A DNA stretch of 64,000 nt from JANNAT01 sp031384605 (lineage in GTDB: Bacteria > Pseudomonadota > Alphaproteobacteria > Rhodobacterales > Rhodobacteraceae): NCBI GenBank assembly GCA_031384605.1, contig JANNAT010000083.1, positions 20,019 to 84,018 on the forward strand. Reading direction: 5' to 3'. Under the pieces are notes generated by a model. That model ran no database searches, had not been told where the DNA came from, and saw only the letters and a program-made list of their open reading frames with translations. Shown here in pieces: positions 35,289 through 43,561 of this stretch (its first letter is position 1; each line of letters opens with the position of its first letter). The position numbers and the translations under genes were made by a program.

Positions 35289-35717
35289 TCAGCGCCTTGC
35301 AGCGAAGAAGTCTTTCAGCAGCGCCTCGGCGGGGCCCGCGCCTATCCCGTCATAAACCTCGGGCGCGTGGTGGCATTGGGGGTGCGAAAACACACGCGCG
35401 CCATGTGCAACACCGCCGGATTTCGGATCAGCCGCGCCGTAATACAACCGCGCGATCCGGGCGGCGGCAATGGTGCCTGCGCAGATCGGGCAGGGTTCTA
35501 GCGTCACATAGAGATCATGCCCGATCAGCCGTTCCGACCCTGCCGCCAGACAGGCCGCGCGGATGGCCAGCACTTCGGCATGCGCTGTTGGATCGCACAT
35601 CTCGCGTGTGCGGTTGCCAGCACGGGCAACGATCTGGCCTGCCTGCACGATCACAGCACCCACAGGCACTTCACCGCGCAGCCCCGCCGCCCGGGCCTCG
35701 GCCATTGCCGCATCCAT
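35289..35717 (-). CDS. tadA: tRNA-specific adenosine deaminase
   Basis: A 142-residue cytidine-deaminase-fold enzyme that converts A34 of tRNA-Arg(ACG) to inosine. Zinc and catalytic residues are intact: HAE in DPTAHAEVLAIRAA (His46, Glu48) and PCPICAG (Cys76, Cys79). The Met at 35717 gives the family N-terminus (MDAAMAEARAAGLRGEVPVG); the longer open frame runs antisense into rluB and is rejected. It diverges from rluB. Confidence 0.93.
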   Translation of the reverse strand: MDAAMAEARAAGLRGEVPVGAVIVQAGQIVARAGNRTREMCDPTAHAEVLAIRAACLAAGSERLIGHDLYVTLEPCPICAGTIAAARIARLYYGAADPKSGGVAHGARVFSHPQCHHAPEVYDGIGAGPAEALLKDFFAARR

Positions 35718-35823
35718 GAAAGATTGGAAGACCAACCTTGCCCCTTTCGCTGTGACCAAATACCAAGAGGCACCGGGGTGAACCCGGCGCTGCGCCCGCG
35801 CGCCACCACTTAGGAACCCTTCT

Positions 35824-36780
35824 ATGACCGAAAAGACAAGCCCCAAGGCCATCGGCAAAGTGGCAACATTGGTCCCCGAGGGGGATCGAATCGCCAAAGT
35901 TCTGTCGCGCGCCGGTGTGGCCTCGCGCCGCGAAGCCGAACGGATGATCGAATTGGGTGAGGTTTCGGTGAACGGCAAAGTGATCAGCAGCCCTGCGCTG
36001 AACGTCACTGCCCGCGATAAAATCATGGTGCGCGGCGAATTGGTGGGCGCGCCTGAACCTGCACGGCTGTGGCTGTATTACAAGCCCGACGGCTTGGTTA
36101 CCTCGACCAATGACGAAAAGGGCCGCGACAACGTATTTGACAATCTGCCCGAAGATCTACCGCGTGTGATGTCGATCGGACGGTTGGATCTGAATTCCGA
36201 AGGGCTGTTGCTGTTGACCAATGATGGTGAGTTGAAACGGCGCCTTGAGCTGCCATCCACCGGCTGGATGCGCAAATACCGGGTGCGGGTGAATGGCAAT
36301 CCAACCGATCCCGATCTGGAACCGCTGCGCCGGGGGATTACGGTGGAAGGAGAGCGTTTTCAGCCGATGGTGGTGGTCTTGGACCGGATTCAGGGCGCGA
36401 ATGCCTGGCTGACCGTGGGGTTGCGTGAAGGCAAGAACCGCGAAATCCGCCGCGCAATGAATGCGATCAATCTAACCGTGAACCGTTTGATCCGCGTCAG
36501 TTACGGGCCTTTCCGCCTGAACGATATGGTGCCGGGTCAGGTTGAGGAAATTCGTGGCAAAGTGTTGCGCGAACAATTGGGTGAAGGGCCGACACCAGTT
36601 GACGATGCCCGCCCCAAACCAACGCGTGCGCCGCGGGCGCAGGCTGGCCTATCCAAACCCGCCGCCGCCAAACCTGCCGCCAAACCCGGCCCCCGCCCAG
36701 CCCCAGCCCCTGGTGCCCGGCCCCGCGTGATCACGTCCAGCCGCGCCAAACCCGGACCGCGCCCCAAACGCGGGGAATAA
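35824..36780 (+). CDS. rluB: 23S rRNA pseudouridine synthase, RluB-like
   Basis: A 318-residue RsuA/RluB-family enzyme. An N-terminal S4 RNA-binding domain (residues about 22-70, RIAKVLSRAGVASRREAERM) is followed by the catalytic domain with the Asp in MSIGRLDLNSEGLLLLTNDG and REGKNREIRRAMNAI. The last 60 residues are a basic Ala/Pro/Lys/Arg-rich tail typical of RluB. It probably modifies U2605 in 23S rRNA. Confidence 0.9.
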   Translation: MTEKTSPKAIGKVATLVPEGDRIAKVLSRAGVASRREAERMIELGEVSVNGKVISSPALNVTARDKIMVRGELVGAPEPARLWLYYKPDGLVTSTNDEKGRDNVFDNLPEDLPRVMSIGRLDLNSEGLLLLTNDGELKRRLELPSTGWMRKYRVRVNGNPTDPDLEPLRRGITVEGERFQPMVVVLDRIQGANAWLTVGLREGKNREIRRAMNAINLTVNRLIRVSYGPFRLNDMVPGQVEEIRGKVLREQLGEGPTPVDDARPKPTRAPRAQAGLSKPAAAKPAAKPGPRPAPAPGARPRVITSSRAKPGPRPKRGE

Positions 36781-36883
36781 ACCCCGCAGTTTCCCGATTC
36801 CGCCTCTGGCATGAAAACCTGCCTGCCCCTATAGTCATGGCGTTCCTGTGTTTGTTGGGCACAGCAAGGATTTAGGAGGTGAT

Positions 36884-36967
36884 ATGTCAGCCACGGGTCT
36901 GCAAACCATTTCCTACCTGCTGTTGCTGGCGTTGATTGCCTATGTGGCATTTGGGTGGGCCGTCTGA
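36884..36967 (+). CDS. 27-residue single-helix membrane microprotein
   Basis: MSATGLQTISYLLLLALIAY followed by VAFGWAV is one transmembrane helix. Upstream AGGAGGTGAT (36874-36883) is a full-length complement to the 16S anti-Shine-Dalgarno. The TGA stop overlaps the ATG of the XpaC gene by one base (TGATG), so ribosomes can restart directly. The strong start signal, pure helix composition and coupling support a real gene that automatic callers would miss. It may anchor or regulate the XpaC-TelA complex; that is inference. Confidence 0.65.
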   Translation: MSATGLQTISYLLLLALIAYVAFGWAV

Positions 36968-37857
36968 TGGCGCAACGTTTTGGCGGCAAATACAGTCCCG
37001 ATCCGGCAGCGTCGAAAGATGTTGCAAATGGGCCTAATACCAATCACCCGCCAATGATTGGCCCGGTGCAATCCAGCGCAGATGAATGGCGCGCCGGGCT
37101 TTTGTCTATTGCGGGCCTCTTTTTTGCGGTGAATGGTTTGCGGGCTGAACCACGGGTTCTTATCCTTGGGCTGGCTGCCGCTGCGGCCATGATTGCCGCG
37201 TCGTGGCTGACCCGCCAAGGCGCGCGCGCGCAGGTAGCCTACAATGCCCGCCGGGTCGCCCGCCGTCCTGCCCTGCCACGCAAAGTGTTTGGCGCTGTTT
37301 TGACGGGGCTGGCGCTGGCTTTGGGCACGATGATGTGGCAACCGGGGCTGATCTATCCGATCCTGATCGGCCTTGCTGGGACCATTTTGCATCTGGGGGC
37401 CTTTGGGCTTGATCCGCTGACCGACAAAGGTGCGGAAGGAGTGGATCAATTCCAAACCGACCGCGTTGCCCGCGCCGTGGATGAGGCCGAGGCGTATTTG
37501 ACGGCGATGAAAGACGCGATCCTGCGCGCCAAAGACCGGGGGCTTGAGGCCCGCGTTGATCGCTTTGCCGCCACTGCCCGCACGCTTTTCCGCACCGTCG
37601 AAGGTGATCCGGGCGATCTGACGGCGGCCCGAAAGTATCTGTCGGTCTATCTGATGGGGGCCCGCGATGCGACGATCAAGTTTGCGGATGTCTTTGCCCA
37701 AACCCGCGATATGGGCGTGCGCAGTGAGTATGAAGCGTTGCTAACCGATCTGGAAACCAATTTTGCCAGCCGCACCCAAAGCCTGCTTTCGGGGGCCAAT
37801 ACCGATCTTGACGTTGAAATAGCCGTGCTGCGCGACCGTTTGAAGTTAGAAAGCTAG
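36967..37857 (+). CDS. XpaC-family membrane protein
   Basis: A 296-residue protein of the XpaC (5-bromo-4-chloroindolyl phosphate hydrolysis, PF10112) family. A hydrophilic N-terminus of 40 residues is followed by four hydrophobic segments (about 42-58, 62-81, 107-124, 127-147) and a cytoplasmic helical domain from residue 150. The family name comes from an indirect phenotype; the function is unknown. In Bacillus subtilis xpaC is adjacent to the telA homologue yaaN, the same order as here. The ATG at 36967 is coupled to the microprotein stop. Confidence 0.82.
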   Translation: MAQRFGGKYSPDPAASKDVANGPNTNHPPMIGPVQSSADEWRAGLLSIAGLFFAVNGLRAEPRVLILGLAAAAAMIAASWLTRQGARAQVAYNARRVARRPALPRKVFGAVLTGLALALGTMMWQPGLIYPILIGLAGTILHLGAFGLDPLTDKGAEGVDQFQTDRVARAVDEAEAYLTAMKDAILRAKDRGLEARVDRFAATARTLFRTVEGDPGDLTAARKYLSVYLMGARDATIKFADVFAQTRDMGVRSEYEALLTDLETNFASRTQSLLSGANTDLDVEIAVLRDRLKLES

Positions 37858-37915
37858 CGGCCCCTTAAATCCCATCGCCCTGCAGCCACAGGCCCTGAGA
37901 AAGAAAGACCATATC

Positions 37916-39100
37916 ATGACCACCGAAACCCGCGCCGCAGCTGCAACCACATTGGCCGAAGTGCAAGCCGTCACTGCCGTGATCCTGCCTGAACCCGGCA
38001 CCGCGATTGTCGCGCTGGACGCCGCCACAGCGCCCGTCGCCGAAGATATCCGCAAACGGATGGCGGAACTGGATATGTCAAATACCCAGTCGATCATTTC
38101 GTTTGGCTCTGGCGCGCAAGCCGAACTTCAGGTGATCAGTCAGGAAATGCTGGCGGGCGTCAAAAACAAAGATGTAGGCCCCGCTGGGGACAGTCTGCGC
38201 AACATCGTCACCACCATTCGCGGCTTTTCAATCTCGGAACTCGACGTGCGCCGCGAACGCAGCTGGTGGGAAAAACTGTTGGGCCGCGCCGCCCCCTTTG
38301 CCAAGTTTGTCGCGCGTTTTGAAGAGGTGCAGGGCCAGATTGATAAAGTCACGACCGATCTTTTGGGGCATGAACACACGCTTTTGAAAGACATCAAAAG
38401 TCTGGACATTCTCTATGACAAGACCTTGAAATTCTACGATGAACTGGCGCTTTATATCTCGGCCGGTGAGGCCAAACTAAAAGAGCTGGACACAACCACC
38501 ATTCCCGCCGCCGAGGCGGTTGTGGCTGCCGCCCCCGAGGCCGATCAGGTGAAAAAGGCGCAGGAACTGCGCGATTTGCGATCTGCCCGCGATGATCTGG
38601 AACGCCGGGTGCATGATCTGAAACTGACGCGGCAAGTGACGATGCAATCGCTGCCATCCATCCGTCTGGTGCAGGAAAACGATAAATCGCTTGTCACCAA
38701 GATCAATTCAACTTTGGTCAACACGGTGCCGTTGTGGGAAACCCAACTGGCGCAAGCCGTCACAATCCAACGTTCGCGTGAGGCGGCAGAGGCGGTGCGC
38801 GGGGCAAATGATCTGACCAACGAATTGCTGACCGCCAATGCCGAAAACCTGCAACAAGCCAACCGCATTGTGCGCACTGAAATGGAGCGCGGCGTGTTTG
38901 ATATTGATGCCGTTAAGAAGGCCAATGCAACCTTGGTGGCCACAATCGAAGAAAGCCTGTCGATTGCCGATGAAGGCAAAGCCCGTCGTGCCGCAGCCGA
39001 AGTTGATCTGCGCAAGATGGAGGCGGACCTGCGCGATACACTTTCGGCAGCACGCGCACGCAAGACCGGCATGGGCGAAATCGTCGGCGGCGCGGCCTGA
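37916..39100 (+). CDS. TelA-family protein (toxic anion resistance)
   Basis: A 394-residue mostly helical cytoplasmic protein of the TelA/YaaN family. Recognisable segments are RERSWWEKLLGRA near residue 105 and the long coiled-coil region from about 160 to 385. TelA proteins are associated with tellurite and antimicrobial tolerance, but the mechanism is not known. It follows the XpaC gene by 58 bp and precedes a lipoprotein and SPFH gene on the same strand. Confidence 0.88.
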   Translation: MTTETRAAAATTLAEVQAVTAVILPEPGTAIVALDAATAPVAEDIRKRMAELDMSNTQSIISFGSGAQAELQVISQEMLAGVKNKDVGPAGDSLRNIVTTIRGFSISELDVRRERSWWEKLLGRAAPFAKFVARFEEVQGQIDKVTTDLLGHEHTLLKDIKSLDILYDKTLKFYDELALYISAGEAKLKELDTTTIPAAEAVVAAAPEADQVKKAQELRDLRSARDDLERRVHDLKLTRQVTMQSLPSIRLVQENDKSLVTKINSTLVNTVPLWETQLAQAVTIQRSREAAEAVRGANDLTNELLTANAENLQQANRIVRTEMERGVFDIDAVKKANATLVATIEESLSIADEGKARRAAAEVDLRKMEADLRDTLSAARARKTGMGEIVGGAA

Positions 39101-39103
39101 GCT

Positions 39104-40060
39104 GTGGCGAACGCGGGGGCCATGGGGCGGCTGAAATGGCTGGTCGCGGTTGCGGCCCTGATCACATTTGCAGGCTGTGAGGCGCCGCTGCCGCAAGTGT
39201 CGGCCAAACCCGCGTCCCGCCCGATTGTTGTGGCCGACCCCGTGGCCGTTGATACGCCCGAAAGTGCTGCGTTGCGCACCTATTATACCGAAGTGCAGCA
39301 AGCGTTGCTAAGCCAGGGCCTGCTGCGCACCGATGGTGGCGGGCCGGATACCCCCGTCACCGACCGCATGCTGACGGCGAACTTTTTGCGTATCGCGATG
39401 TATGAGGAATACGATCGCGCTTTGGGCGGCACCGTGGCCCGCGAAGCATCCACCCGGCTAACCCGCTGGGCCGGTCCTGTCCGGGTGGGTTTGCGCTTTG
39501 GCGCATCGGTGCCGCAAGCCAAACGCGCGTCAGATACCGCGCGGATCGGGTCTTATCTGAGCCGGCTGGCCCGATTAACCGGGCTGACGATAAGGCTGGC
39601 CGACGCCAACCCCAACTTCATCATCCAAATCGCCTCGGTCGATGAACGCCGCGGCCTTGGCCCAACGCTGCGGGCAGCGCTGCCAGAACTGACCGAGCAG
39701 CAAGTTGCGGGCGTCACCAATCTTGACCGGTCAACCTATTGTCTGGTCTGGACCCAAAGCGATACCGCCACGGGCCTTTATGAACGCGCCTTTGTCTTTA
39801 TTCCAGCAGAACACCCCGATCTGATGCGGCTGGCCTGCATGCATGAAGAAATCGCCCAAGGACTTGGCCTGCCAAATGATTCCGCACTGGCCCGGCCTTC
39901 GATTTTCAATGATGACGAAGAATTCGCCTTGCTGACGACGCAAGACGAATTGATGCTGAAAATGCTGTATAATCCCGCCCTGCGCCCCGGCATGGCCGAA
40001 GCCGCAGCGCGCCCGATAGTTGAAACCCTTGCCACCCGGCTGTTGGGTGGTGAAAGTTGA
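39104..40060 (+). CDS. DUF2927 lipoprotein
   Basis: A 318-residue lipoprotein: the hydrophobic N-terminus ends in ITFAGC, giving Cys25 (or Cys19 from the ATG at 39122). The DUF2927 region covers about residues 75-290, including RWAGPVRVGLRFG and LACMHEEIAQGLGLPND; the latter contains HEE and resembles a metallopeptidase-like HExxxxxL pattern. Start choice is GTG at 39104, 3 bp after telA. Function is unknown; the location suggests an envelope component of the same module. Confidence 0.78.
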   Translation: MANAGAMGRLKWLVAVAALITFAGCEAPLPQVSAKPASRPIVVADPVAVDTPESAALRTYYTEVQQALLSQGLLRTDGGGPDTPVTDRMLTANFLRIAMYEEYDRALGGTVAREASTRLTRWAGPVRVGLRFGASVPQAKRASDTARIGSYLSRLARLTGLTIRLADANPNFIIQIASVDERRGLGPTLRAALPELTEQQVAGVTNLDRSTYCLVWTQSDTATGLYERAFVFIPAEHPDLMRLACMHEEIAQGLGLPNDSALARPSIFNDDEEFALLTTQDELMLKMLYNPALRPGMAEAAARPIVETLATRLLGGES

Positions 40061-40092
40061 TCTCGCCTGGCGAGGAATAAAGGAGCTGACCT

Positions 40093-41187
40093 ATGGTTTT
40101 CGATTTTCTCAAAGGTGAATTTATTGATGTCATCACTTGGCTGGATGACACGCGCGATACGATGGTGTGGCGGTTTGAACGGCGCGGCAATGCGATCAAA
40201 TACGGGGCCAAACTGACGGTGCGCGAAGGTCAGGCGGCGGTGTTTGTGCATGAAGGCCAGTTGGCTGATGTGTTCGGCCCCGGCATGTATATGTTGGAAA
40301 CCAACAACATGCCGATCATGACCACGCTGCAAAGCTGGGATCACGGGTTCGACAGCCCGTTCAAATCCGAGATTTATTTCATCAACACCACGCGGTTCAA
40401 TGATCAGAAATGGGGCACCAAAAACCCGATCATGTGCCGCGATCCGGAATTCGGCCCGGTGCGCCTGCGGGCGTTCGGCACCTATTCGATGCGGGTTGGC
40501 GATCCGGCCAAGTTCATGCAAGAAATCGTTGGCACCGATGGCGAATTTACTGCCGATGAAATCAGCTTTCAGATCCGCAATGTGATCTTGCAGGAAATGT
40601 CACAGGTTTTGGCGAAATCCGGCATTCCGGTGCTGGATATGGCCGGCAACACCGGTGATCTGGCGAAACTGGTCACCACTGCAATTGCGCCCAAGATTGC
40701 GGAATACGGCCTGACCCTGCCGGAATTCTATATTGAAAACATCAGCCTGCCCGAAGAGGTTGAGAAAGTGTTGGATAAGCGCACGTCGATTGGCGTGGCG
40801 GGCGATCTGGGCAAATACATGCAGTTCAACGCCGCTGAAGGCATGGCCAATCCCGGATCAGGGATTGGCGCTGCGATGGGAGCGGGGCTGGGTGCTGGCA
40901 TGGGAATGAACATGGCGGCGCAAGCTGGCCCATGGGGGGCAGCGCCCGCAGCGCCGCCGCCGCCGCCTGCCCCACCCGCTGCGCGCGCATGGCATGTGGC
41001 AGAAAATGGCGTGACGAAAGGGCCATTCAGCGATGTCGATCTGGCAAGCATGGCGGCATCGGGCGCGCTTGGCCGCGCCACTCAGGTCTGGACCGCAGGC
41101 CAAGTGGGTTGGAAAGCCGCTGGCGACACCGAACTTGCGCGTCTGTTTGCCATGGTGCCGCCCCCGCCCCCCCCTCCGGGGGCCTAA
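40093..41187 (+). CDS. SPFH-domain protein with C-terminal GYF-like domain
   Basis: A 364-residue protein. Residues about 30-235 are an SPFH/band-7 domain of the YdjI (virion core-like) type, with GPGMYMLETNNMP and FYIENISLPEEVEKVLDKR. Residues 255-283 are Gly/Met/Ala-rich, 284-296 proline-rich, about 299-352 a GYF_2-like domain (AWHVAENGVTKGPFS, then ATQVWTAGQVGWKAA), and the tail is PPPPPPPGA. Relatives usually end in a zinc ribbon, which here is supplied by the next gene 6 bp downstream. AAAGGAG precedes the ATG. Likely a membrane-associated oligomeric scaffold. Confidence 0.85.
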   Translation: MVFDFLKGEFIDVITWLDDTRDTMVWRFERRGNAIKYGAKLTVREGQAAVFVHEGQLADVFGPGMYMLETNNMPIMTTLQSWDHGFDSPFKSEIYFINTTRFNDQKWGTKNPIMCRDPEFGPVRLRAFGTYSMRVGDPAKFMQEIVGTDGEFTADEISFQIRNVILQEMSQVLAKSGIPVLDMAGNTGDLAKLVTTAIAPKIAEYGLTLPEFYIENISLPEEVEKVLDKRTSIGVAGDLGKYMQFNAAEGMANPGSGIGAAMGAGLGAGMGMNMAAQAGPWGAAPAAPPPPPAPPAARAWHVAENGVTKGPFSDVDLASMAASGALGRATQVWTAGQVGWKAAGDTELARLFAMVPPPPPPPGA

Positions 41188-41193
41188 ACCACA

Positions 41194-42333
41194 ATGGCCG
41201 TTGCGGAACAAAATCACTGGCCCTGCGCACAATGTGGGGCCGACCTGCGCTATGCGCCGGGTCAGACGGAATTGAAGTGCAATTTTTGCGGCCACCAACA
41301 GAAAATTTCAGCGGCCACCCCAAGATCAAAAGCGCGCGCTTTGGGTGAACTTGATCTGGCGCGTGGGTTGGCCGATGATTTGCCCACGGCGGCAAGTGAA
41401 GATGTCCGGTCCACCTCTTGCCCAAGCTGCGGTGCCGTCGTGGAATTCCAAGGGGCAGCGCACGCCACCGAATGCCCCTTCTGCGCCACCCCGGTCGTCA
41501 TCGACACGGGCAGCCATCGGCGGATCAAACCGCAGGCCCTTGTGCCGTTTGTATTTACCGAAGCGCAATCGCGGGTGGCTTTGGTGCGCTGGCTGGGCAG
41601 CCTGTGGTTCGCGCCGTCCAGTCTGTTGGAATACACCCGCAAAGGCCGCGCCATGGCGGGCATCTATGTGCCGTTCTGGACCTTCGATGCCGACACTTCC
41701 AGCCGCTATACCGGCCAGCGCGGCGAGCATTACTATGAAACCCGCACCGTGACAGTAATGGTAGACGGCAAGTCAGAACAACGCCAGGAACGCGTGCAAA
41801 AAACTCGCTGGTATCCGGCATCAGGCAATGTGTCGCGCCAGTTTGATGATGTGCTGGTGATGGCCTCAAGCAGTCTGCCCGAACGGTTGGGCAATGATCT
41901 GACCCCATGGGATTTGGCTGCACTGCAGGCCTATAGCCCCGATTATCTGGCGGGGTTTCAGGCCGAAGGCTATACCGTTGTGCTGGCCGATGGACACGGC
42001 CGCGCCCGTGGTGTGATGGCGAATGTCATCGAAGACGACGTGCGCCACGATATTGGCGGCGATGAGCAGCGCGTAGATCACGTCAACACCCGGTTTGACG
42101 AAGAGACATTCAAGCACATCCTGCTGCCCGTCTGGATGGCGGCGTATAAGTATGGCGGCAAAAGTTATCGGTTTTTGGTGAATGGTCAAACCGGCGAAGT
42201 GCAGGGCGAACGGCCCTACAGCTGGTGGAAAATCGGCTTTGCGGTGGTGCTGGTTGTGGTTATCATTGCGGGCGCTGTCTATCTCAACGATCCGGGCACC
42301 TTCGGCCTGCCGCGCCCCGATTGGATGAATTAA
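41194..42333 (+). CDS. Double zinc-ribbon membrane protein, YdjG-like
   Basis: A 379-residue protein with two zinc ribbons (Cys11/14/29/32 and Cys76/79/94/97), a central beta-rich domain and one C-terminal transmembrane helix (about residues 347-367, GFAVVLVVVIIAGAVYL). It is often misnamed primosomal protein N' because of the ribbons; no helicase motifs are present. In Bacillus, ydjG lies with pspA and the SPFH gene ydjI, which supports a joint membrane-stress role. A hairpin terminator follows. Confidence 0.82.
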   Translation: MAVAEQNHWPCAQCGADLRYAPGQTELKCNFCGHQQKISAATPRSKARALGELDLARGLADDLPTAASEDVRSTSCPSCGAVVEFQGAAHATECPFCATPVVIDTGSHRRIKPQALVPFVFTEAQSRVALVRWLGSLWFAPSSLLEYTRKGRAMAGIYVPFWTFDADTSSRYTGQRGEHYYETRTVTVMVDGKSEQRQERVQKTRWYPASGNVSRQFDDVLVMASSSLPERLGNDLTPWDLAALQAYSPDYLAGFQAEGYTVVLADGHGRARGVMANVIEDDVRHDIGGDEQRVDHVNTRFDEETFKHILLPVWMAAYKYGGKSYRFLVNGQTGEVQGERPYSWWKIGFAVVLVVVIIAGAVYLNDPGTFGLPRPDWMN

Positions 42334-42429
42334 CGCGGGGCCCGTCGTAAAACGCCTCTTTTGACCGACCTTTGCCAATAATTTGTCTAAAATTTGCATT
42401 TACGTTGGCGAAAATATCCCACGGGGGGG

Positions 42430-42450
42430 CTGAATTGCGCCGCAATTCAG
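42430..42450. repeat. 21-bp perfect palindrome upstream of purC
   Basis: CTGAATTGCG and CGCAATTCAG flank a single central C. It sits between the YdjG-like gene and the purC promoter and could be an operator or part of a tandem hairpin terminator. Confidence 0.6.
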
Positions 42451-42452
42451 AC

Positions 42453-42472
42453 GGGGGTGTGAAACCCCCTTT
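42453..42472 (+). terminator. Hairpin terminator at the end of the XpaC-TelA-SPFH block
   Basis: GGGGGT (42453-42458), loop GTGAA, ACCCCC (42464-42469) and TTT form a terminator-like structure directly before the purC promoter. Confidence 0.6.
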
Positions 42473-42482
42473 GGCTGCGTGG

Positions 42483-42511
42483 TTGACATCGCCCTGTCCG
42501 CCCCCGATAGA
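42483..42511 (+). promoter_or_regulatory. Candidate sigma-70 promoter of purC
   Basis: A perfect -35 TTGACA (42483-42488), a 17-bp spacer and GATAGA as -10 (42506-42511), 24 bp before the purC ATG. Confidence 0.6.
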
Positions 42512-42535
42512 AAACGCCATCCAGCGGAGATACAG

Positions 42536-43498
42536 ATGCGCATCCTTGATCACGCCCGCATTGCCGAATTACCTAACCCTTATTTCGGCAAAGTGCGCGA
42601 TTGCTATGATCTGCCTGCAACGGCCGATCAGCCGGCACGGCGGATTTTGATTTCATCTGACCGGATTTCCGCCTTTGACCGTATCCTGACGTCGATCCCG
42701 TTCAAGGGTCAGGTTCTGACACAAATGGCGCGCTATTGGTTTGATCAGACGGGCGATATTTGCCCCAATCATGTGCTGTCCTATCCCGACCCGAATGTTG
42801 TCATTGGCAAACATGTCACCATCTTGCCGGTTGAAATCGTGGTGCGCGGCTATCTGGCGGGCACGACCTCAACCTCTATCCTGACACAGTATCGCGCGGG
42901 TGTGCGACAGATGTATGGGCACAGCTTTCCAGATGGCATGCGCGACAATCAGATGTTGCCAGCCCCGATCATAACGCCGACGTCCAAAGCATTTGACGGC
43001 AGCCATGATGAACCTTTGACGCCCGCCGATATCATAACAAAGGGGCTGTTGACGCAACGCCAATGGGATCAGGTATCGCGCAATGCCTTGGCCTTGTTCG
43101 CGCGGGGGCAGCAAATGGCTGCGGCGCGTGGGTTGATTTTGGTCGATACCAAGTATGAATTCGGCCTTGATACCGCCGGGCAGATTTTGTTGGCAGATGA
43201 AATTCACACCCCAGATTCCAGCCGCTATTGGATTGCATCAGGCTATGATGCGGCATTTGCGGCGGGCACGCGACCGCCCAGCTTTGACAAAGATGTGATC
43301 CGGTCTTGGGTGGGCGCACGCTGTGATCCTTACCATGATCCGATCCCGCAAATACCCGCTGACATGATCGCCCGAACCAGTGCCATCTATATCGAAGCCT
43401 ATGAAACCATCACGGGCCAGACTTTTGTTCCCAATACCAGCCATGCCACGCCACTTGACCGGGTCCGGGCAAATCTGGCACCGCATTTCACCACCTAA
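42536..43498 (+). CDS. purC: Phosphoribosylaminoimidazole-succinocarboxamide synthase
   Basis: A 320-residue SAICAR synthase, joining aspartate to CAIR in purine synthesis. Motifs are FGKVRDCYDLP, SSDRISAFDRIL and VEIVVRGYLAGT. The length belongs to the longer eukaryote-like form rather than the 240-residue bacterial one; some Rhodobacterales carry both. The ATG at 42536 has AGCGGAGA upstream and lies 24 bp after a good promoter. Confidence 0.93.
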   Translation: MRILDHARIAELPNPYFGKVRDCYDLPATADQPARRILISSDRISAFDRILTSIPFKGQVLTQMARYWFDQTGDICPNHVLSYPDPNVVIGKHVTILPVEIVVRGYLAGTTSTSILTQYRAGVRQMYGHSFPDGMRDNQMLPAPIITPTSKAFDGSHDEPLTPADIITKGLLTQRQWDQVSRNALALFARGQQMAAARGLILVDTKYEFGLDTAGQILLADEIHTPDSSRYWIASGYDAAFAAGTRPPSFDKDVIRSWVGARCDPYHDPIPQIPADMIARTSAIYIEAYETITGQTFVPNTSHATPLDRVRANLAPHFTT

Positions 43499-43561
43499 GC
43501 CAGTTGTTTGCGCTAACAACCAGCTTCAGGATAAGATCGTGCAACCTGAATGGAGGGTGAA

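Noticed and set aside
35157..35501. Plus-strand ORF starting MLYICRLLGLALLLTLC, lipoprotein-like
   Set aside because: The hydrophobic start is suggestive, but the frame continues antisense through tadA and the Cys context is not a proper lipobox.
35718..36026. N-terminal extension of tadA to 245 residues
   Set aside because: The extension is antisense to the rluB start and does not resemble TadA; the Met at 35717 gives the family N-terminus.
36537..42333. PspA or Snf7-like gene in the TelA/SPFH block
   Set aside because: No reading frame in or beside the block has the PspA coiled-coil pattern; TelA is coiled-coil but of its own family.
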